Made by a program: the position numbers and the translations under genes
Shown: in pieces, positions 25,578 through 34,270 of the stretch
Layout: each line of letters begins with the position of its first letter
Position numbering within the stretch: the first letter of the stretch is position 1
Notes under the pieces: generated by a model
Told to the model about the DNA's origin: nothing
The model's input: only the letters and a program-made list of their open reading frames with translations
Database searches by the model: none
Assembly: GCF_028858515.1 (NCBI RefSeq)
Contig: NZ_JAPJZJ010000002.1
Coordinates: forward strand, 496,001 to 560,000
Source: Aurantiacibacter sp. D1-12
GTDB lineage: Bacteria > Pseudomonadota > Alphaproteobacteria > Sphingomonadales > Sphingomonadaceae
Direction of reading: 5' to 3'
DNA length: 64,000 nt

Positions 25578-25781
25578 TCACTCTCCTTTAGGCGGTCGCC
25601 CGCGTCTCGGCCTAGCGCTAATCGGGACATCGATCCCGCGCTTTTTCAGCGCTTCACGAATCAGCACCTCAAGCTCTGCATTAACCGAACGCAGTTCCTT
25701 CGCGGCAAGGCGCTCCACCGCATCGTGGAGCGCCGGATCGAGCCGCAGGGCAAATGCTTTCTTTGTCGCCTTGGTCATCAT
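25578..25781 (-). CDS. Ribbon-helix-helix (Arc-like) DNA-binding protein
   Basis: A 67-residue protein. A short beta strand FALRLDPAL is followed by helix HDAVERLAAKELRS and then VNAELEVLIREALKKRG: the strand-helix-helix order of Arc/MetJ-type repressors, often annotated as antitoxins. The tail is basic, ending in RRGRPPKG. GGAGG sits just upstream of tandem ATG codons at 25781 and 25778. No toxin is adjacent. Its position between an SPFH gene and a small membrane gene suggests it may autoregulate this operon through the palindrome at 26741. Confidence 0.75.
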   Translation of the reverse strand: MMTKATKKAFALRLDPALHDAVERLAAKELRSVNAELEVLIREALKKRGIDVPISARPRRGRPPKGE

Positions 25782-25808
25782 GAACCTCCGCGCGAAGCCA
25801 TTCGCACT

Positions 25809-26720
25809 TTACTGGTAGAGCGAGCCGGTGTTGACGATGGGCTGCGTCTCGCGATCACCGCACAGGACGACCATCAGGTTGGAGACCATCGCTGCACGGC
25901 GCTCGTCATCGAGCTCGACAATTTGGTCCTTAGCCAGCTTTTCGAGCGCGTCTTCGACCATACCGACCGCGCCGAGCACCACCTTTTTGCGCGCCGCGAT
26001 AACCGCATCAGCCTGCTGGCGACGGAGCATCGCACCGGCAATTTCGCTTGCATAGGCAAGGTGGGTGAGGCCCGCTTCGTCCACGACGATACCAGCCACC
26101 GCCAGCCGTTCGTTCAGCTCCTCGCGCAGTTCGGAGTTCACCACTTCAGGGCTGCCGCGCAGCGTCGTTTCGCCTTCCTCGAAATCGTCATAGGGGTGGC
26201 GTGCGCCAACCGTGCGAAGACCCGCTTCGATCTGGATGTTCACGAACTCCTTGAAGTCATCGACATCGAATACAGCCTGCGCGGTGTCTTTCACCCGCCA
26301 GACAACGTTACAGGCGACATCGATCGGATTACCGCGCTTGTCGTTGATCTTCACGCGTTCCGAATGAACGTTGTGCGCGCGCACCGAGATTTTCTTGCGG
26401 CCCATCCATGGCAATACCCATCGAAGACCCTCGGTCCGATCGGTGCCGCGATACTCGCCGAACAGCGTGATTACCGCGCCCTGGTTGGGCTGGATCATGT
26501 AGAATCCGCACCAGGTGAAGAGCGCAAGTATGAAAGTGACCGCGCCGCTGAGCAACCAAGGCTCCCCCGAACCGCCTGTTTCCTCCGCCACAATCGCGGA
26601 TGCCACGCACCAAATGATAGCCGCCGTTAGCGCCAGGGCGAGTGCAAGCATGAGATAGCCATTGTGCCCGCTTGCGGGAGATTCCCGGCTGGCGGTCATG
26701 GCGGAACTATTGTCTGTCAT
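25809..26720 (-). CDS. SPFH/Band 7 domain membrane protein
   Basis: A 303-residue protein. Two N-terminal membrane segments (about 22-44 and 55-76) precede the Band 7/SPFH domain starting FYMIQPNQGAVITLFGEY, a hallmark of stomatin/flotillin-like proteins. A long charged helix follows (about 205-260, ASEIAGAMLRRQQADAVIAA). Such proteins form large membrane rings and influence protease or lipid-domain function. GGAGAAGGAT precedes ATG 26720. It heads an operon with a ribbon-helix-helix protein and a small membrane protein, and an AT-rich palindromic region lies upstream. Confidence 0.88.
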   Translation of the reverse strand: MTDNSSAMTASRESPASGHNGYLMLALALALTAAIIWCVASAIVAEETGGSGEPWLLSGAVTFILALFTWCGFYMIQPNQGAVITLFGEYRGTDRTEGLRWVLPWMGRKKISVRAHNVHSERVKINDKRGNPIDVACNVVWRVKDTAQAVFDVDDFKEFVNIQIEAGLRTVGARHPYDDFEEGETTLRGSPEVVNSELREELNERLAVAGIVVDEAGLTHLAYASEIAGAMLRRQQADAVIAARKKVVLGAVGMVEDALEKLAKDQIVELDDERRAAMVSNLMVVLCGDRETQPIVNTGSLYQ

Positions 26721-26740
26721 ATCCTTCTCCGTAATATAAT

Positions 26741-26762
26741 TATGATATCATATTTATATCAT
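26741..26762 (-). promoter_or_regulatory. Palindromic AT-rich operator candidate upstream of SPFH gene
   Basis: TATGATATCATA (26741-26752) is a perfect 12-base palindrome. ATGATAT (26742-26748) also pairs with ATATCAT (26756-26762) as an inverted repeat with 7 bases between. This is a striking AT-rich island in GC-rich DNA, placed 21 bases from the SPFH start codon where a promoter should be. It is a good candidate operator for a dimeric repressor, possibly the ribbon-helix-helix protein of the same operon. Confidence 0.5.
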
Positions 26763-26799
26763 CGGGCCGGATTTTCAAGGAGAATCGGTTCGGCAGAGG

Positions 26800-28602
26800 T
26801 CAGTTTTCGCGGATCGCCCTCAGAAACGCCTCGCCATAGGCTGCTAGTTTCTTCTCGCCGACGCCCGAGATTGTGCCCATTTCGGCAAGCGAAGCGGGGC
26901 GGTCTGCAGCCATGCTGCGCAGGACTGCATCGTGAAACACGACATAGGGCGGCACCTGCGCCTCTGCTGCCAGATCGCGGCGCAGTGCCCGTAGCGCATC
27001 GAACAGCGGATCGCCGACAGGATTGGGCGTCTGGTCCTTGCGCCGCTTGCGGCCCGATGGGCGTTCGGGAGGACGCGTCATCATCAGCTCAGCTTCACCG
27101 GTGAGGAGCGCGCGCGCATCGCCCGCAAGCTTCAACCCACCATGTTCGTTCTGCACCAGGCTGCCGCGCACCTGCAGGGCGCGGGCGACGGCCTGCAACA
27201 GCCGTGCATCCTCACCTTCGACAATGCCGTAAACCGAAAGCTGATCATGACCGCGCTGGACCACGCGATCATCGGCAGCGCCCGTCAGCACCTTCTGCAC
27301 ATGGCCGAAGCCATAACTTTGCCCGGTGCGATAGACAGCGGAGAGCAACTTGCGCCCCAGCTCTGTCACATCGATCTGCTGCGGCGGTTCGAGGCAATTG
27401 TCGCAATTCCCGCAGGTCTCTGGCGGGTCCTCGCCGAAGTGCCGCAATAGCACCGCCCGGCGGCATCCGGCGGTTTCCACGAGGCCAGCCAGCGCATCGA
27501 GCCGTGCACGTTCGCCGCGCTGACGCTCCTCGCCCACTTCGCCCAGCCGCGCCCGTGCCTGCGCAAAATCGCCCGGACCCCACAGGGTGATCGCCAGCGC
27601 CGGATCGCCATCGCGGCCCGCGCGCCCGGTTTCCTGATAATAGGCCTCTATCGATTTCGGAATTCCGGCATGCGCGACAAAGCGAACATCGGGTTTGTCG
27701 ATCCCCATGCCGAAAGCGATGGTGGCGACCATCACCATATCCTCGCTGGCAACGAAGGCCGCCTGGTTGGCCGCGCGCTCCTCCGGCGGAAGGCCTGCGT
27801 GGTAGGGGAGCACCGGACGGCCCGACGCTGCCGCCAGTTGCTCTGCCAGCGCCTCCACCTTGCGGCGTGTTGGCGCGTAAATGATGCCCGGCCCTGGCTC
27901 GTCTGCCAGCAGGCGCGCGAGCTGCTTGGGCAGCGAATCGCGGTGATTGAAGGCGTAACGGATATTGGGCCTGTCGAAGCCCGCAATGATCAGCCCGTCC
28001 TCCGCAATCCCAAGCTGGGTGAGGATATCGCTGCGCGTATGGGCGTCTGCAGTCGCGGTCAGCGCCAGCCGAGGAACCTGCGGGAATGTGTCCATCAGCG
28101 GGCGAAGCTGGCGATAGTCAGGGCGGAAATCATGCCCCCATTCAGACACGCAATGCGCCTCGTCCACCGCGAACAGGCTAAGCTTCGCGCGCGAGAGCAG
28201 ATCGCGAAAGCCCGGCTGGCTAGCACGCTCGGGCGCGACGTAGAGCAAATCGAGCTCCCCCGCCTCAAACGCGTCCAACGTCTCGCGCCAGTCAGCATCG
28301 ACGCTGGTGAGCGTCGCCGCGCGGATGCCATTGGCGCGCGCACTGCGCAGCTGGTCATGCATCAGTGCGATCAGCGGAGAGATTACCACGCAGGTGCCGT
28401 CCAGCATGGTCGCAGGCAATTGATAGGTTAGCGACTTGCCCGCCCCCGTAGGCATCACCGCCAGCGTGGATTGCCCCGCAAGCACGCGCCCGATCACATC
28501 GCTCTGCACGCCGCGAAAGTCGGTAAAGCCGAACAGGCGGCGCAGTTCTTCGGCTGCATGGTCAAGTGTCATGGCGGGGGCGGGAGCGGTGTCCATTGCC
28601 AT
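26800..28602 (-). CDS. recQ: ATP-dependent DNA helicase RecQ
   Basis: A 600-residue helicase with the complete RecQ layout. Walker A is MPTGAGKS, and the DEAH box sits in [18 protein letters not shown]. Helicase motif VI is in [10 protein letters not shown]. The zinc site has four Cys ([11 protein letters not shown], then CGNCDNC), and winged-helix and HRDC domains lie at the C-terminus ([16 protein letters not shown]). It unwinds DNA 3'-5' in recombination repair. I prefer ATG 28602 with CAGAGA upstream. The open frame reaches 28695, but that would overlap the divergent lipoprotein promoter. Confidence 0.95.
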   Translation of the reverse strand: MAMDTAPAPAMTLDHAAEELRRLFGFTDFRGVQSDVIGRVLAGQSTLAVMPTGAGKSLTYQLPATMLDGTCVVISPLIALMHDQLRSARANGIRAATLTSVDADWRETLDAFEAGELDLLYVAPERASQPGFRDLLSRAKLSLFAVDEAHCVSEWGHDFRPDYRQLRPLMDTFPQVPRLALTATADAHTRSDILTQLGIAEDGLIIAGFDRPNIRYAFNHRDSLPKQLARLLADEPGPGIIYAPTRRKVEALAEQLAAASGRPVLPYHAGLPPEERAANQAAFVASEDMVMVATIAFGMGIDKPDVRFVAHAGIPKSIEAYYQETGRAGRDGDPALAITLWGPGDFAQARARLGEVGEERQRGERARLDALAGLVETAGCRRAVLLRHFGEDPPETCGNCDNCLEPPQQIDVTELGRKLLSAVYRTGQSYGFGHVQKVLTGAADDRVVQRGHDQLSVYGIVEGEDARLLQAVARALQVRGSLVQNEHGGLKLAGDARALLTGEAELMMTRPPERPSGRKRRKDQTPNPVGDPLFDALRALRRDLAAEAQVPPYVVFHDAVLRSMAADRPASLAEMGTISGVGEKKLAAYGEAFLRAIREN

Positions 28603-28719
28603 TCGTCTCTGACAGATCACGCCCTGTGCGACCACTGTCGCAAAACGGCTTTCCACGCGGGCGATCGCTGGGCTAAGCAGGTTGTTCTGTTTCAAACCAC
28701 CACAAGAGGGGTTCTTGTT

Positions 28720-29019
28720 ATGAAGAAGCTTGCAATTATCGCCACCGGCGCGGCCTTCGCGCTCGCCGCCTGCGGTTCCTCCACCGATGCATCCGAAGAT
28801 GCCGTGGCAGACACCGTGGAAGTCCCCGCTGACGATGCAATGGAAGACGCGCCAGAGCCTGTCGCCGATGAAGCGATGGAAGACGAAATGAGCGAGGAAG
28901 ATGCCGCTGCCGAAATGGAAGCGCGCGAAGCCGACGCCGAAGAAGCTGCCGACGATGCCATGAGCGTTGTCGAAGCAGCCGAGGCTGCTCAGGCCGAAAT
29001 GGAAGAGGCCGCCGAGTAA
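28720..29019 (+). CDS. Small acidic lipoprotein
   Basis: A 99-residue protein with a lipoprotein signal ([19 protein letters not shown], lipobox LAAC). The mature part consists almost entirely of Ala, Glu, Asp, Met and Val, including long Asp/Glu-Ala runs with helical, coiled-coil-like character. ATG 28720 has AAGAGGGG upstream. No named domain. The signal and composition closely resemble the lipoprotein at 30321-30566, suggesting a duplicated pair around phhA. No function is assigned. Confidence 0.75.
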   Translation: MKKLAIIATGAAFALAACGSSTDASEDAVADTVEVPADDAMEDAPEPVADEAMEDEMSEEDAAAEMEAREADAEEAADDAMSVVEAAEAAQAEMEEAAE

Positions 29020-29025
29020 TTGGCC

Positions 29026-29229
29026 ATGATGCGCCGCGCCTTGCCGCTTTTCGCGCTGGGCGCGGTGCTTTCCTCCTGCTCCGACAGCAGGGGTGACCGC
29101 GGACCCGATCCTGCCACCGCCGATGAAGCGCGCGCGCTGTCACAGGCGGCAGAGATGCTCGAAGAGCGACCACGCGAGGATGCGCCGCAAGCGGCTCCGT
29201 CCGATGAAGGGAGCGACCCAGCGGATTAG
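29026..29229 (+). CDS. Very small lipoprotein
   Basis: A 67-residue protein from ATG 29026 (another ATG follows at 29029). The signal ends with lipobox LSSC. The remaining 45 residues are hydrophilic and acidic (Asp, Glu, Pro, Ala), without recognisable structure. It follows the acidic lipoprotein by 6 bases and is likely co-transcribed with it. Family unknown. Confidence 0.55.
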   Translation: MMRRALPLFALGAVLSSCSDSRGDRGPDPATADEARALSQAAEMLEERPREDAPQAAPSDEGSDPAD

Positions 29230-29289
29230 GGGTTATCTGGTATCACACGAAACTGGATTGCGCCGGACTTCTGTGGTAGATCGCGCGGT

Positions 29290-30237
29290 ATGAATTCTAT
29301 GACAGATACGCCTGCAGCAACGCAGGATTTTTCCAAGCTACCGGAAATCTCGGCGGACGTGTTTACCGCGCCGCTCCAGCGCCCTGCCCACGTGGGTGAA
29401 GACTGGATCGAGCCGGAGCAAACACAATATACCTCTGAAGACGACCAGATCTGGAACGACCTGTTTTCGCGTCAGATGGAAGTGCTCCCCGGCCGCGCTT
29501 GCAGCGCCATGATGCGGGGCATGGAAAAGCTCGACCTTGGCAAGGGCGGCGTTCCCGATTTTGACCGGCTGAGCGAGGAGCTGGGCGCGCTGACGGGCTG
29601 GAGCGTCATTCCTGTGCCGATGCTGATCCCCGATCACGTGTTCTTCTGGCACCTTGCCAATCGCCGCTTCCCGGCGGGCAATTTCATCCGCACCCGCGAA
29701 ACGTTCGACTACATCCAGGAACCCGACGTGTTCCACGATGTGTTCGGCCACGTACCCCTGCTGACCGACCCGGTGTTTGCCGATTACATGCAGGAATACG
29801 GCCGCGCCGGGTGGAAGGCGATGCGGTACAACAAGTTGAAGGCGCTGGGTTCACTCTATTGGTACACGGTCGAATTCGGCCTGATCATGGAGCAGGGCGA
29901 GCCACGCATTTACGGCGCGGGTATCCTGTCCGGTCCGCAGGAAGCGGTATTTGCGCTGGAAGGCCAGTCCCCCAACCGTATCATGCTGAATGTCGATCGC
30001 GTGATGCGTACCGACTACGTGATCAGCGACCTGCAGCCGACCTATTTCGTGATCGAGAGTTTTGACGATCTCTATCGCCAAACGGTGGAGCGCGATTTTG
30101 ACCGGCTCTATCGCAATCTCGACCCGAGCTTCACCTATGCCAATTCGGCGGTGATCGACGTCGACAATGTCGTGCATCGCGGCACCCAAGAATACTTCCT
30201 GCGTGGTGGCCGTGGGAGCAGCGCCGCACCTGTGTAA
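29290..30237 (+). CDS. phhA: Phenylalanine 4-monooxygenase
   Basis: A 315-residue iron- and pterin-dependent hydroxylase converting phenylalanine to tyrosine. It is of the bacterial monomer type, lacking the ACT regulatory domain of animal enzymes. The iron site is in DVFHDVFGHVPLL (two His), and the Glu lies in WYTVEFGLI. PVPMLIPDHVFFWHLANR is part of the pterin pocket. The start is ATG 29290, with a second ATG three codons later. A bidirectional terminator follows at 30261. No pterin dehydratase (phhB) is adjacent. Confidence 0.95.
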   Translation: MNSMTDTPAATQDFSKLPEISADVFTAPLQRPAHVGEDWIEPEQTQYTSEDDQIWNDLFSRQMEVLPGRACSAMMRGMEKLDLGKGGVPDFDRLSEELGALTGWSVIPVPMLIPDHVFFWHLANRRFPAGNFIRTRETFDYIQEPDVFHDVFGHVPLLTDPVFADYMQEYGRAGWKAMRYNKLKALGSLYWYTVEFGLIMEQGEPRIYGAGILSGPQEAVFALEGQSPNRIMLNVDRVMRTDYVISDLQPTYFVIESFDDLYRQTVERDFDRLYRNLDPSFTYANSAVIDVDNVVHRGTQEYFLRGGRGSSAAPV

Positions 30238-30260
30238 AGCGCAACTGGAAGACCAACGAA

Positions 30261-30293
30261 AAAGGCCGGCACCCGCGAAGGTAACCGGCCTTT
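30261..30293. terminator. Bidirectional terminator between phhA and lipoprotein gene
   Basis: AAAGGCCGG (30261-30269) pairs perfectly with CCGGCCTTT (30285-30293) over a 15-base loop, with A- and T-rich flanks on both sides. It serves the two convergent genes. Confidence 0.85.
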
Positions 30294-30320
30294 GCTTTGG
30301 CTTGCATGACAGGCCCGAGA

Positions 30321-30566
30321 CTACATCTCTTCACCGCCTTCGCTTTCGGTATCTCCGGACTCTTCGGCCATTGCTTCGCCATCATCGGCGGCTTCATCGA
30401 CCATGGCTTCGGCTTCTTCGTCGCTCATGACGACGGCTTCTTCCGCAGCGCCGGCGGTATCCTCGACTTCCTCTGCCATGTCGTCGGCTTCTTCTGCGGC
30501 GTTACCACAGGCAGCCAGGCCGAGGCTGAGAGCGGCGGCCGATGCGAAAGCAACAATCTTCTTCAT
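30321..30566 (-). CDS. Small acidic lipoprotein (paralogue-like of 28720 product)
   Basis: An 81-residue protein beginning MKKIVAFASAAALSLGL with lipobox LAAC. The mature part is extremely acidic (Glu, Asp, Ala, Met). ATG 30566 gives the complete signal; the open frame to 30707 is upstream leader. It parallels the 28720 lipoprotein in signal and composition. Low-complexity composition alone can make unrelated proteins look alike, so homology is tentative. Confidence 0.72.
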   Translation of the reverse strand: MKKIVAFASAAALSLGLAACGNAAEEADDMAEEVEDTAGAAEEAVVMSDEEAEAMVDEAADDGEAMAEESGDTESEGGEEM

Positions 30567-30621
30567 AAGGGCATCCTCTGTCCGGTTTGCGCTGCCTTTC
30601 TGGCTCGCGCCCGGCGTGGGA

Positions 30622-30894
30622 CTAACCCGATTTGCGCACCTGTAAAAGGACCACGGCAGAGATAGCCACGAGTGCACCCAAAACAGAGACGAGCAGCGCG
30701 GAAACATCGTACGGCCCGCCCGCCATACTACCCGTGCCGAGCAGCGGGCTCACGACCAATCCTGCCAGAAGCGCACCGGCAACGCCGCTTGCGATAGGCA
30801 TATGTACACTGCGCGATAATTCCTGCGCACGGGACGCGACGGCTGCCAGCCAGCCCAGGGCTGCTCCGGCAACAATCATGAATACGATACCCAC
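30622..30894 (-). CDS. Three-helix small membrane protein, GlsB/YeaQ/YmgE-like
   Basis: A 90-residue protein with three hydrophobic segments (about 3-20, 35-52 and 66-85) joined by short loops with many Gly and Ala. GWLAAVASRAQ in the first loop resembles the GWLAG opening of the transglycosylase-associated (GlsB/YeaQ/YmgE) family, to which I tentatively assign it. The start is GTG 30894; an ATG at 30879 is an alternative. The family is stress-associated in other bacteria, but function is not established. Confidence 0.55.
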   Translation of the reverse strand: MGIVFMIVAGAALGWLAAVASRAQELSRSVHMPIASGVAGALLAGLVVSPLLGTGSMAGGPYDVSALLVSVLGALVAISAVVLLQVRKSG

Positions 30895-31007
30895 GGTTAA
30901 ACGCGCCTCTTGGTGCGTTGGAACTCACCCAAGAAACAGTGCGCTAAGCGCTTTGTTCCGACGCGGTGCGGAGTTTACGACGAGTTGTTTTTGCGGTCCG
31001 GCGTTGA

Positions 31008-31853
31008 TCAGAACAGCATCAGTAGGGCGGCGCCCATCACCACGCGATAGATCACGAAGACAAGCATGCTCGCCTTCTTCAGGAAGTTCATCAGGAAGGC
31101 CATCGTCAGGAAGGCCGCGATGAAAGTCAGCACGCCGGCGATCAGGGCTTCGAACGCCAGATCTCCGCCTGCCTCGAAGATTTCCGGCACGATCAGGACG
31201 CCCGCCCCCGCCACGGCAGGGATCGACAACAAAAAGGAGAAGCGCGCGGATTCAAAGCGGTTGTATCCGAGCGCTCGCGCAGCTGTCATCGTGACACCCG
31301 AACGGCTTGTGCCCGGAATAATCGCCAGCGCCTGCGCGATGCCGACAATCAGACCATCGCGCCAGGTCATGTCTTCAAACTTCTTCACTTCGCGCCCGAA
31401 ATGGTCGGCAATGCCGAGAAGGATTCCGTAGAAGATCAGGTTGAAGGCGATAAGATCGGTAAAGCGGATCGAGCTCATCAGATCATCATCGACAATCTCG
31501 ATGCCGAACAGGCTGGTGGCGATACCGTTGAACAGGCCCAGCTTGATCGACAGGCCGAACGCAACCGCAGGGATAGTGCCCAGCACGATCCACCAGAACA
31601 GCTTCTTCGCCTCGGGCGCTTCACCCAGCCCAACACTGGCAAAACCGCCACGCGCGAGCATGGCCACGTCCTTGAAGAAATAGACCATGATCGCAAGCAG
31701 CGATCCGACATGGACGGCCACATCGATCAGCGGCCCCTGATCGGGAAAGTCGGTCAGGTAGGGAATCAGGATCAGGTGCCCTGACGATGAGATCGGCAGG
31801 AATTCCGTAATGCCCTGGACGATGGCGATCAGCAGCAGCTGGAGAAAAGTCAT
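31008..31853 (-). CDS. uppP: Undecaprenyl-diphosphatase UppP (BacA)
   Basis: A 281-residue polytopic inner-membrane enzyme recycling undecaprenyl pyrophosphate for cell-wall and polysaccharide synthesis. Signature regions are present: QGITEFLPISSSGHLI near the N-terminus (residues about 14-30) and PGTSRSGVTM (about 180-189), supplying the catalytic Glu, Ser and Arg. About eight membrane helices are visible. Length is normal. It starts at ATG 31853. A strong terminator of the M13 peptidase gene lies upstream, so it probably has its own promoter in the 60-base gap. Confidence 0.95.
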   Translation of the reverse strand: MTFLQLLLIAIVQGITEFLPISSSGHLILIPYLTDFPDQGPLIDVAVHVGSLLAIMVYFFKDVAMLARGGFASVGLGEAPEAKKLFWWIVLGTIPAVAFGLSIKLGLFNGIATSLFGIEIVDDDLMSSIRFTDLIAFNLIFYGILLGIADHFGREVKKFEDMTWRDGLIVGIAQALAIIPGTSRSGVTMTAARALGYNRFESARFSFLLSIPAVAGAGVLIVPEIFEAGGDLAFEALIAGVLTFIAAFLTMAFLMNFLKKASMLVFVIYRVVMGAALLMLF

Positions 31854-31914
31854 ACGCCAAGCTCAATGGCGGCTCGCCGCGCCAAGTCAAGCGAATGGGG
31901 ATGTCCGGATATGA

Positions 31915-31950
31915 AAAGCCCGCCCCTGGTATGTGCCAGGGACGGGCTTT
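31915..31950 (-). terminator. Intrinsic terminator of the M13 peptidase gene
   Basis: On the minus strand a long stem forms between AAAGCCCG-x-CCCTGG and CCAGGG-x-CGGGCTTT, with about 14 pairs, one mismatch and a short loop, ending in TTTT. It lies 22 bases after the peptidase stop. Confidence 0.88.
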
Positions 31951-31971
31951 CAATTGCCAGGTAAGGCGCGC

Positions 31972-34140
31972 TTACCAGATGCGGATGCGCTCTTCGGGCG
32001 GCAGATAAAGATCATCGTCTGCGGTGACGTTGAACGCATCATACCATGCATCAAGGTGACGCACGGCGTTGTTGAGGCGGAACTCACCCGGCGGGTGGTT
32101 GGCCGTCATCACGCGGTTGCGCAGGCTTTCTTCACGCTCCATACCGCGCCAGATTTGCGCGAAACCGAGGAAGAAGCGCTGGTCGCCGGTCAGACCGTCG
32201 ATCACCGGTGCTTCTTCACCGTTCAGCGAGAGCTGGTAAGCACGATAGGCCATCTGCAGGCCGACGACGTCACCCAGCGTTTCACCCATCGACTGGCGCG
32301 CGCGCAGGCAAACGGGGCCTTCCGCGCTTTCAACCGGGCAGAACGCCTCGATGAATTCGCCCATGCGAGTGGTGAACTGCTCGAAACCTTCGCGGTCGGC
32401 ATCCTGCCACCAGTTGCGCAGCGTGCCGGTGGCATCGAACTGCGAGCCCTGGTCATCATAGCCGTGACCGATTTCGTGGCCGATCACCGCGCCGATACCG
32501 CCGTAGTTCACAGCCGGATCAGCCGAACCGTTGAAGAACGGCGGCTGCAGGATGGCTGCAGGGAAGACGATGCGATTGGTCAGCGGTGAATAGTAGGCAT
32601 TCACCGTCTGCGGAAGCATGCCCCACTCGGTAGGATCAACCTGCGTGCCAAGACGCGAACGGTTGTCTTCAATGCCCCAGCGCGATGCCGCCATACGGTT
32701 GGCCAGCGGATCGTCACCGGTGATTTCCAGGCCGTCATAGGTCTCGAATTCGTCAGGGTAGCCGATCATCGGAACGAAGCCGTTGAGCTTGGTGCGTGCT
32801 TCTGCCAGCGTTTCCGGCGTCATCCACTCGTTCTCGTCCAGAGCGAGCGACATGGCGCGCGAAAGGTTGGCAACCAGCTCGTCCATCTGAGCCTTGTTTT
32901 CGGGCGGGAAATACCGCTCGACATAGAGCGCGCCGAGCTGTTCGCCCAGCATGCCTTCAACGGTGCTGATGCCGCGCTTCCAGCGTTCCTGCTGCTGTTC
33001 GGCACCACCGATGGTGCGACCGAAGAAGTCGAAGTTGGCTTCATCGAGCTCGGTAGAAAGCACTGCGGCGTTACCGGCCAGGAAGTTCCCGGCCATGTGT
33101 GCCTTGATCACTTCGAGCGGCGTTTCGGTAAGCAGTTCCATCATTGCCGGAAGACCGCCACCGATCATCGCAAGCTGCTCTTCCGTCAGGCCGATCGATT
33201 CGATTTCTTCATCGGTCGGCGGCAGCTGGCTGGCCAGGAAACGGTCCTGATCGGCAAACTGGCCGGCTTCGAGCAGCGCACCAACCGGGAAATCACCCGC
33301 AAGCGCATCAAGCTCGTCACGGCTGAGAACGTTGTAGGTCAGCTGCGGAATGCGGAACATCTGCCGCGCCCACTCGAGCTCGGCAATCTTGTGTTCGAAG
33401 GCGTAGACCGCGCGGGCCGTTGCCGCCGGATCCTGGTAGCCGGCCGCACCGAAGATCGTTTCCATGTAGGAAAGGTACTGCTCGCGAATCTCGAGATTGC
33501 TCTCTGAATCGACGAGGTAGTAGTCACGATCAGGCAGGCCGAGACCGCCGAAGCCGATGGAAACGGCATATTCGGTCGGGTTACGCGCATCAATGCCGAC
33601 ACCGGCGGAAACGAGGCTGGGCATGCCCGGCTCTTCCATCAGGCGTACAAGCGCTTCCAGGTCGGGAGCGTTGAAGATCTGCGCAAGGTAAGGATAGGCC
33701 GGTGCCAGACCGCTGGCATCGATCGCTTCCACGTCGACAAAGGCGTTGTAAGCATCAACGATGCGGCGCTCGGTGGTGCCCGGCGCAGGATTTGACGCTA
33801 CAAGATCGGCCATCAGCGTCTGCACATCGACAATCGATTTTTCACGCAGCATGTCGAATGCGCCGAAACGCTGGCGGTCTGCCGGAATTTCGTTCTGTTC
33901 GATCCACATGCCATTGGCATAGGCGTTGAAATCATCGCCGGGATCGAGGTCGGTGTTTACGTAGTCGAGGCCAACGCCCCACTCACCGAAGTCCATGGTA
34001 GGCGTTTCACCGCCGCCATCCTGTGGGGCGCTGGCGAGTTCATCGTGAAGCCCGTGCTGGTGCTCGTCCTGAGCCAGCGCGGGCGATGCGGCAGCAAGGC
34101 CAATGACCGATGCCGATGTAATCAAGATCTTGCGGATCAT
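31972..34140 (-). CDS. M13-family zinc metallopeptidase (PepO/neprilysin-like)
   Basis: A 722-residue protein with an N-terminal signal peptide (cleavage near SPALAQ), so periplasmic or surface-exposed. The gluzincin zinc motif is in GHEIGHGYDDQG, and the third ligand Glu lies in GETLGDVVGL. The C-terminal end LPPEERIRIW matches the usual C-x-x-W end, but with Arg-Ile before Trp and no Cys. NAYYSPLTNRIVFPA is the conserved substrate-cleft strand (NAYY). Full length for the family. It degrades peptides of modest size. It is monocistronic, with a terminator downstream. Confidence 0.93.
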   Translation of the reverse strand: MIRKILITSASVIGLAAASPALAQDEHQHGLHDELASAPQDGGGETPTMDFGEWGVGLDYVNTDLDPGDDFNAYANGMWIEQNEIPADRQRFGAFDMLREKSIVDVQTLMADLVASNPAPGTTERRIVDAYNAFVDVEAIDASGLAPAYPYLAQIFNAPDLEALVRLMEEPGMPSLVSAGVGIDARNPTEYAVSIGFGGLGLPDRDYYLVDSESNLEIREQYLSYMETIFGAAGYQDPAATARAVYAFEHKIAELEWARQMFRIPQLTYNVLSRDELDALAGDFPVGALLEAGQFADQDRFLASQLPPTDEEIESIGLTEEQLAMIGGGLPAMMELLTETPLEVIKAHMAGNFLAGNAAVLSTELDEANFDFFGRTIGGAEQQQERWKRGISTVEGMLGEQLGALYVERYFPPENKAQMDELVANLSRAMSLALDENEWMTPETLAEARTKLNGFVPMIGYPDEFETYDGLEITGDDPLANRMAASRWGIEDNRSRLGTQVDPTEWGMLPQTVNAYYSPLTNRIVFPAAILQPPFFNGSADPAVNYGGIGAVIGHEIGHGYDDQGSQFDATGTLRNWWQDADREGFEQFTTRMGEFIEAFCPVESAEGPVCLRARQSMGETLGDVVGLQMAYRAYQLSLNGEEAPVIDGLTGDQRFFLGFAQIWRGMEREESLRNRVMTANHPPGEFRLNNAVRHLDAWYDAFNVTADDDLYLPPEERIRIW

Positions 34141-34270
34141 GTCCGTTTAGTCCTCTCGTCAAATGTAGATAGGGTATGACCAGTTTCGCACAGCATTGTG
34201 CAGCGGTTTCTGTCGTTACCAATTCGATTAAGCGTCGATTCGCTCCGACGCAAGTCATCGCGCGAATGAC

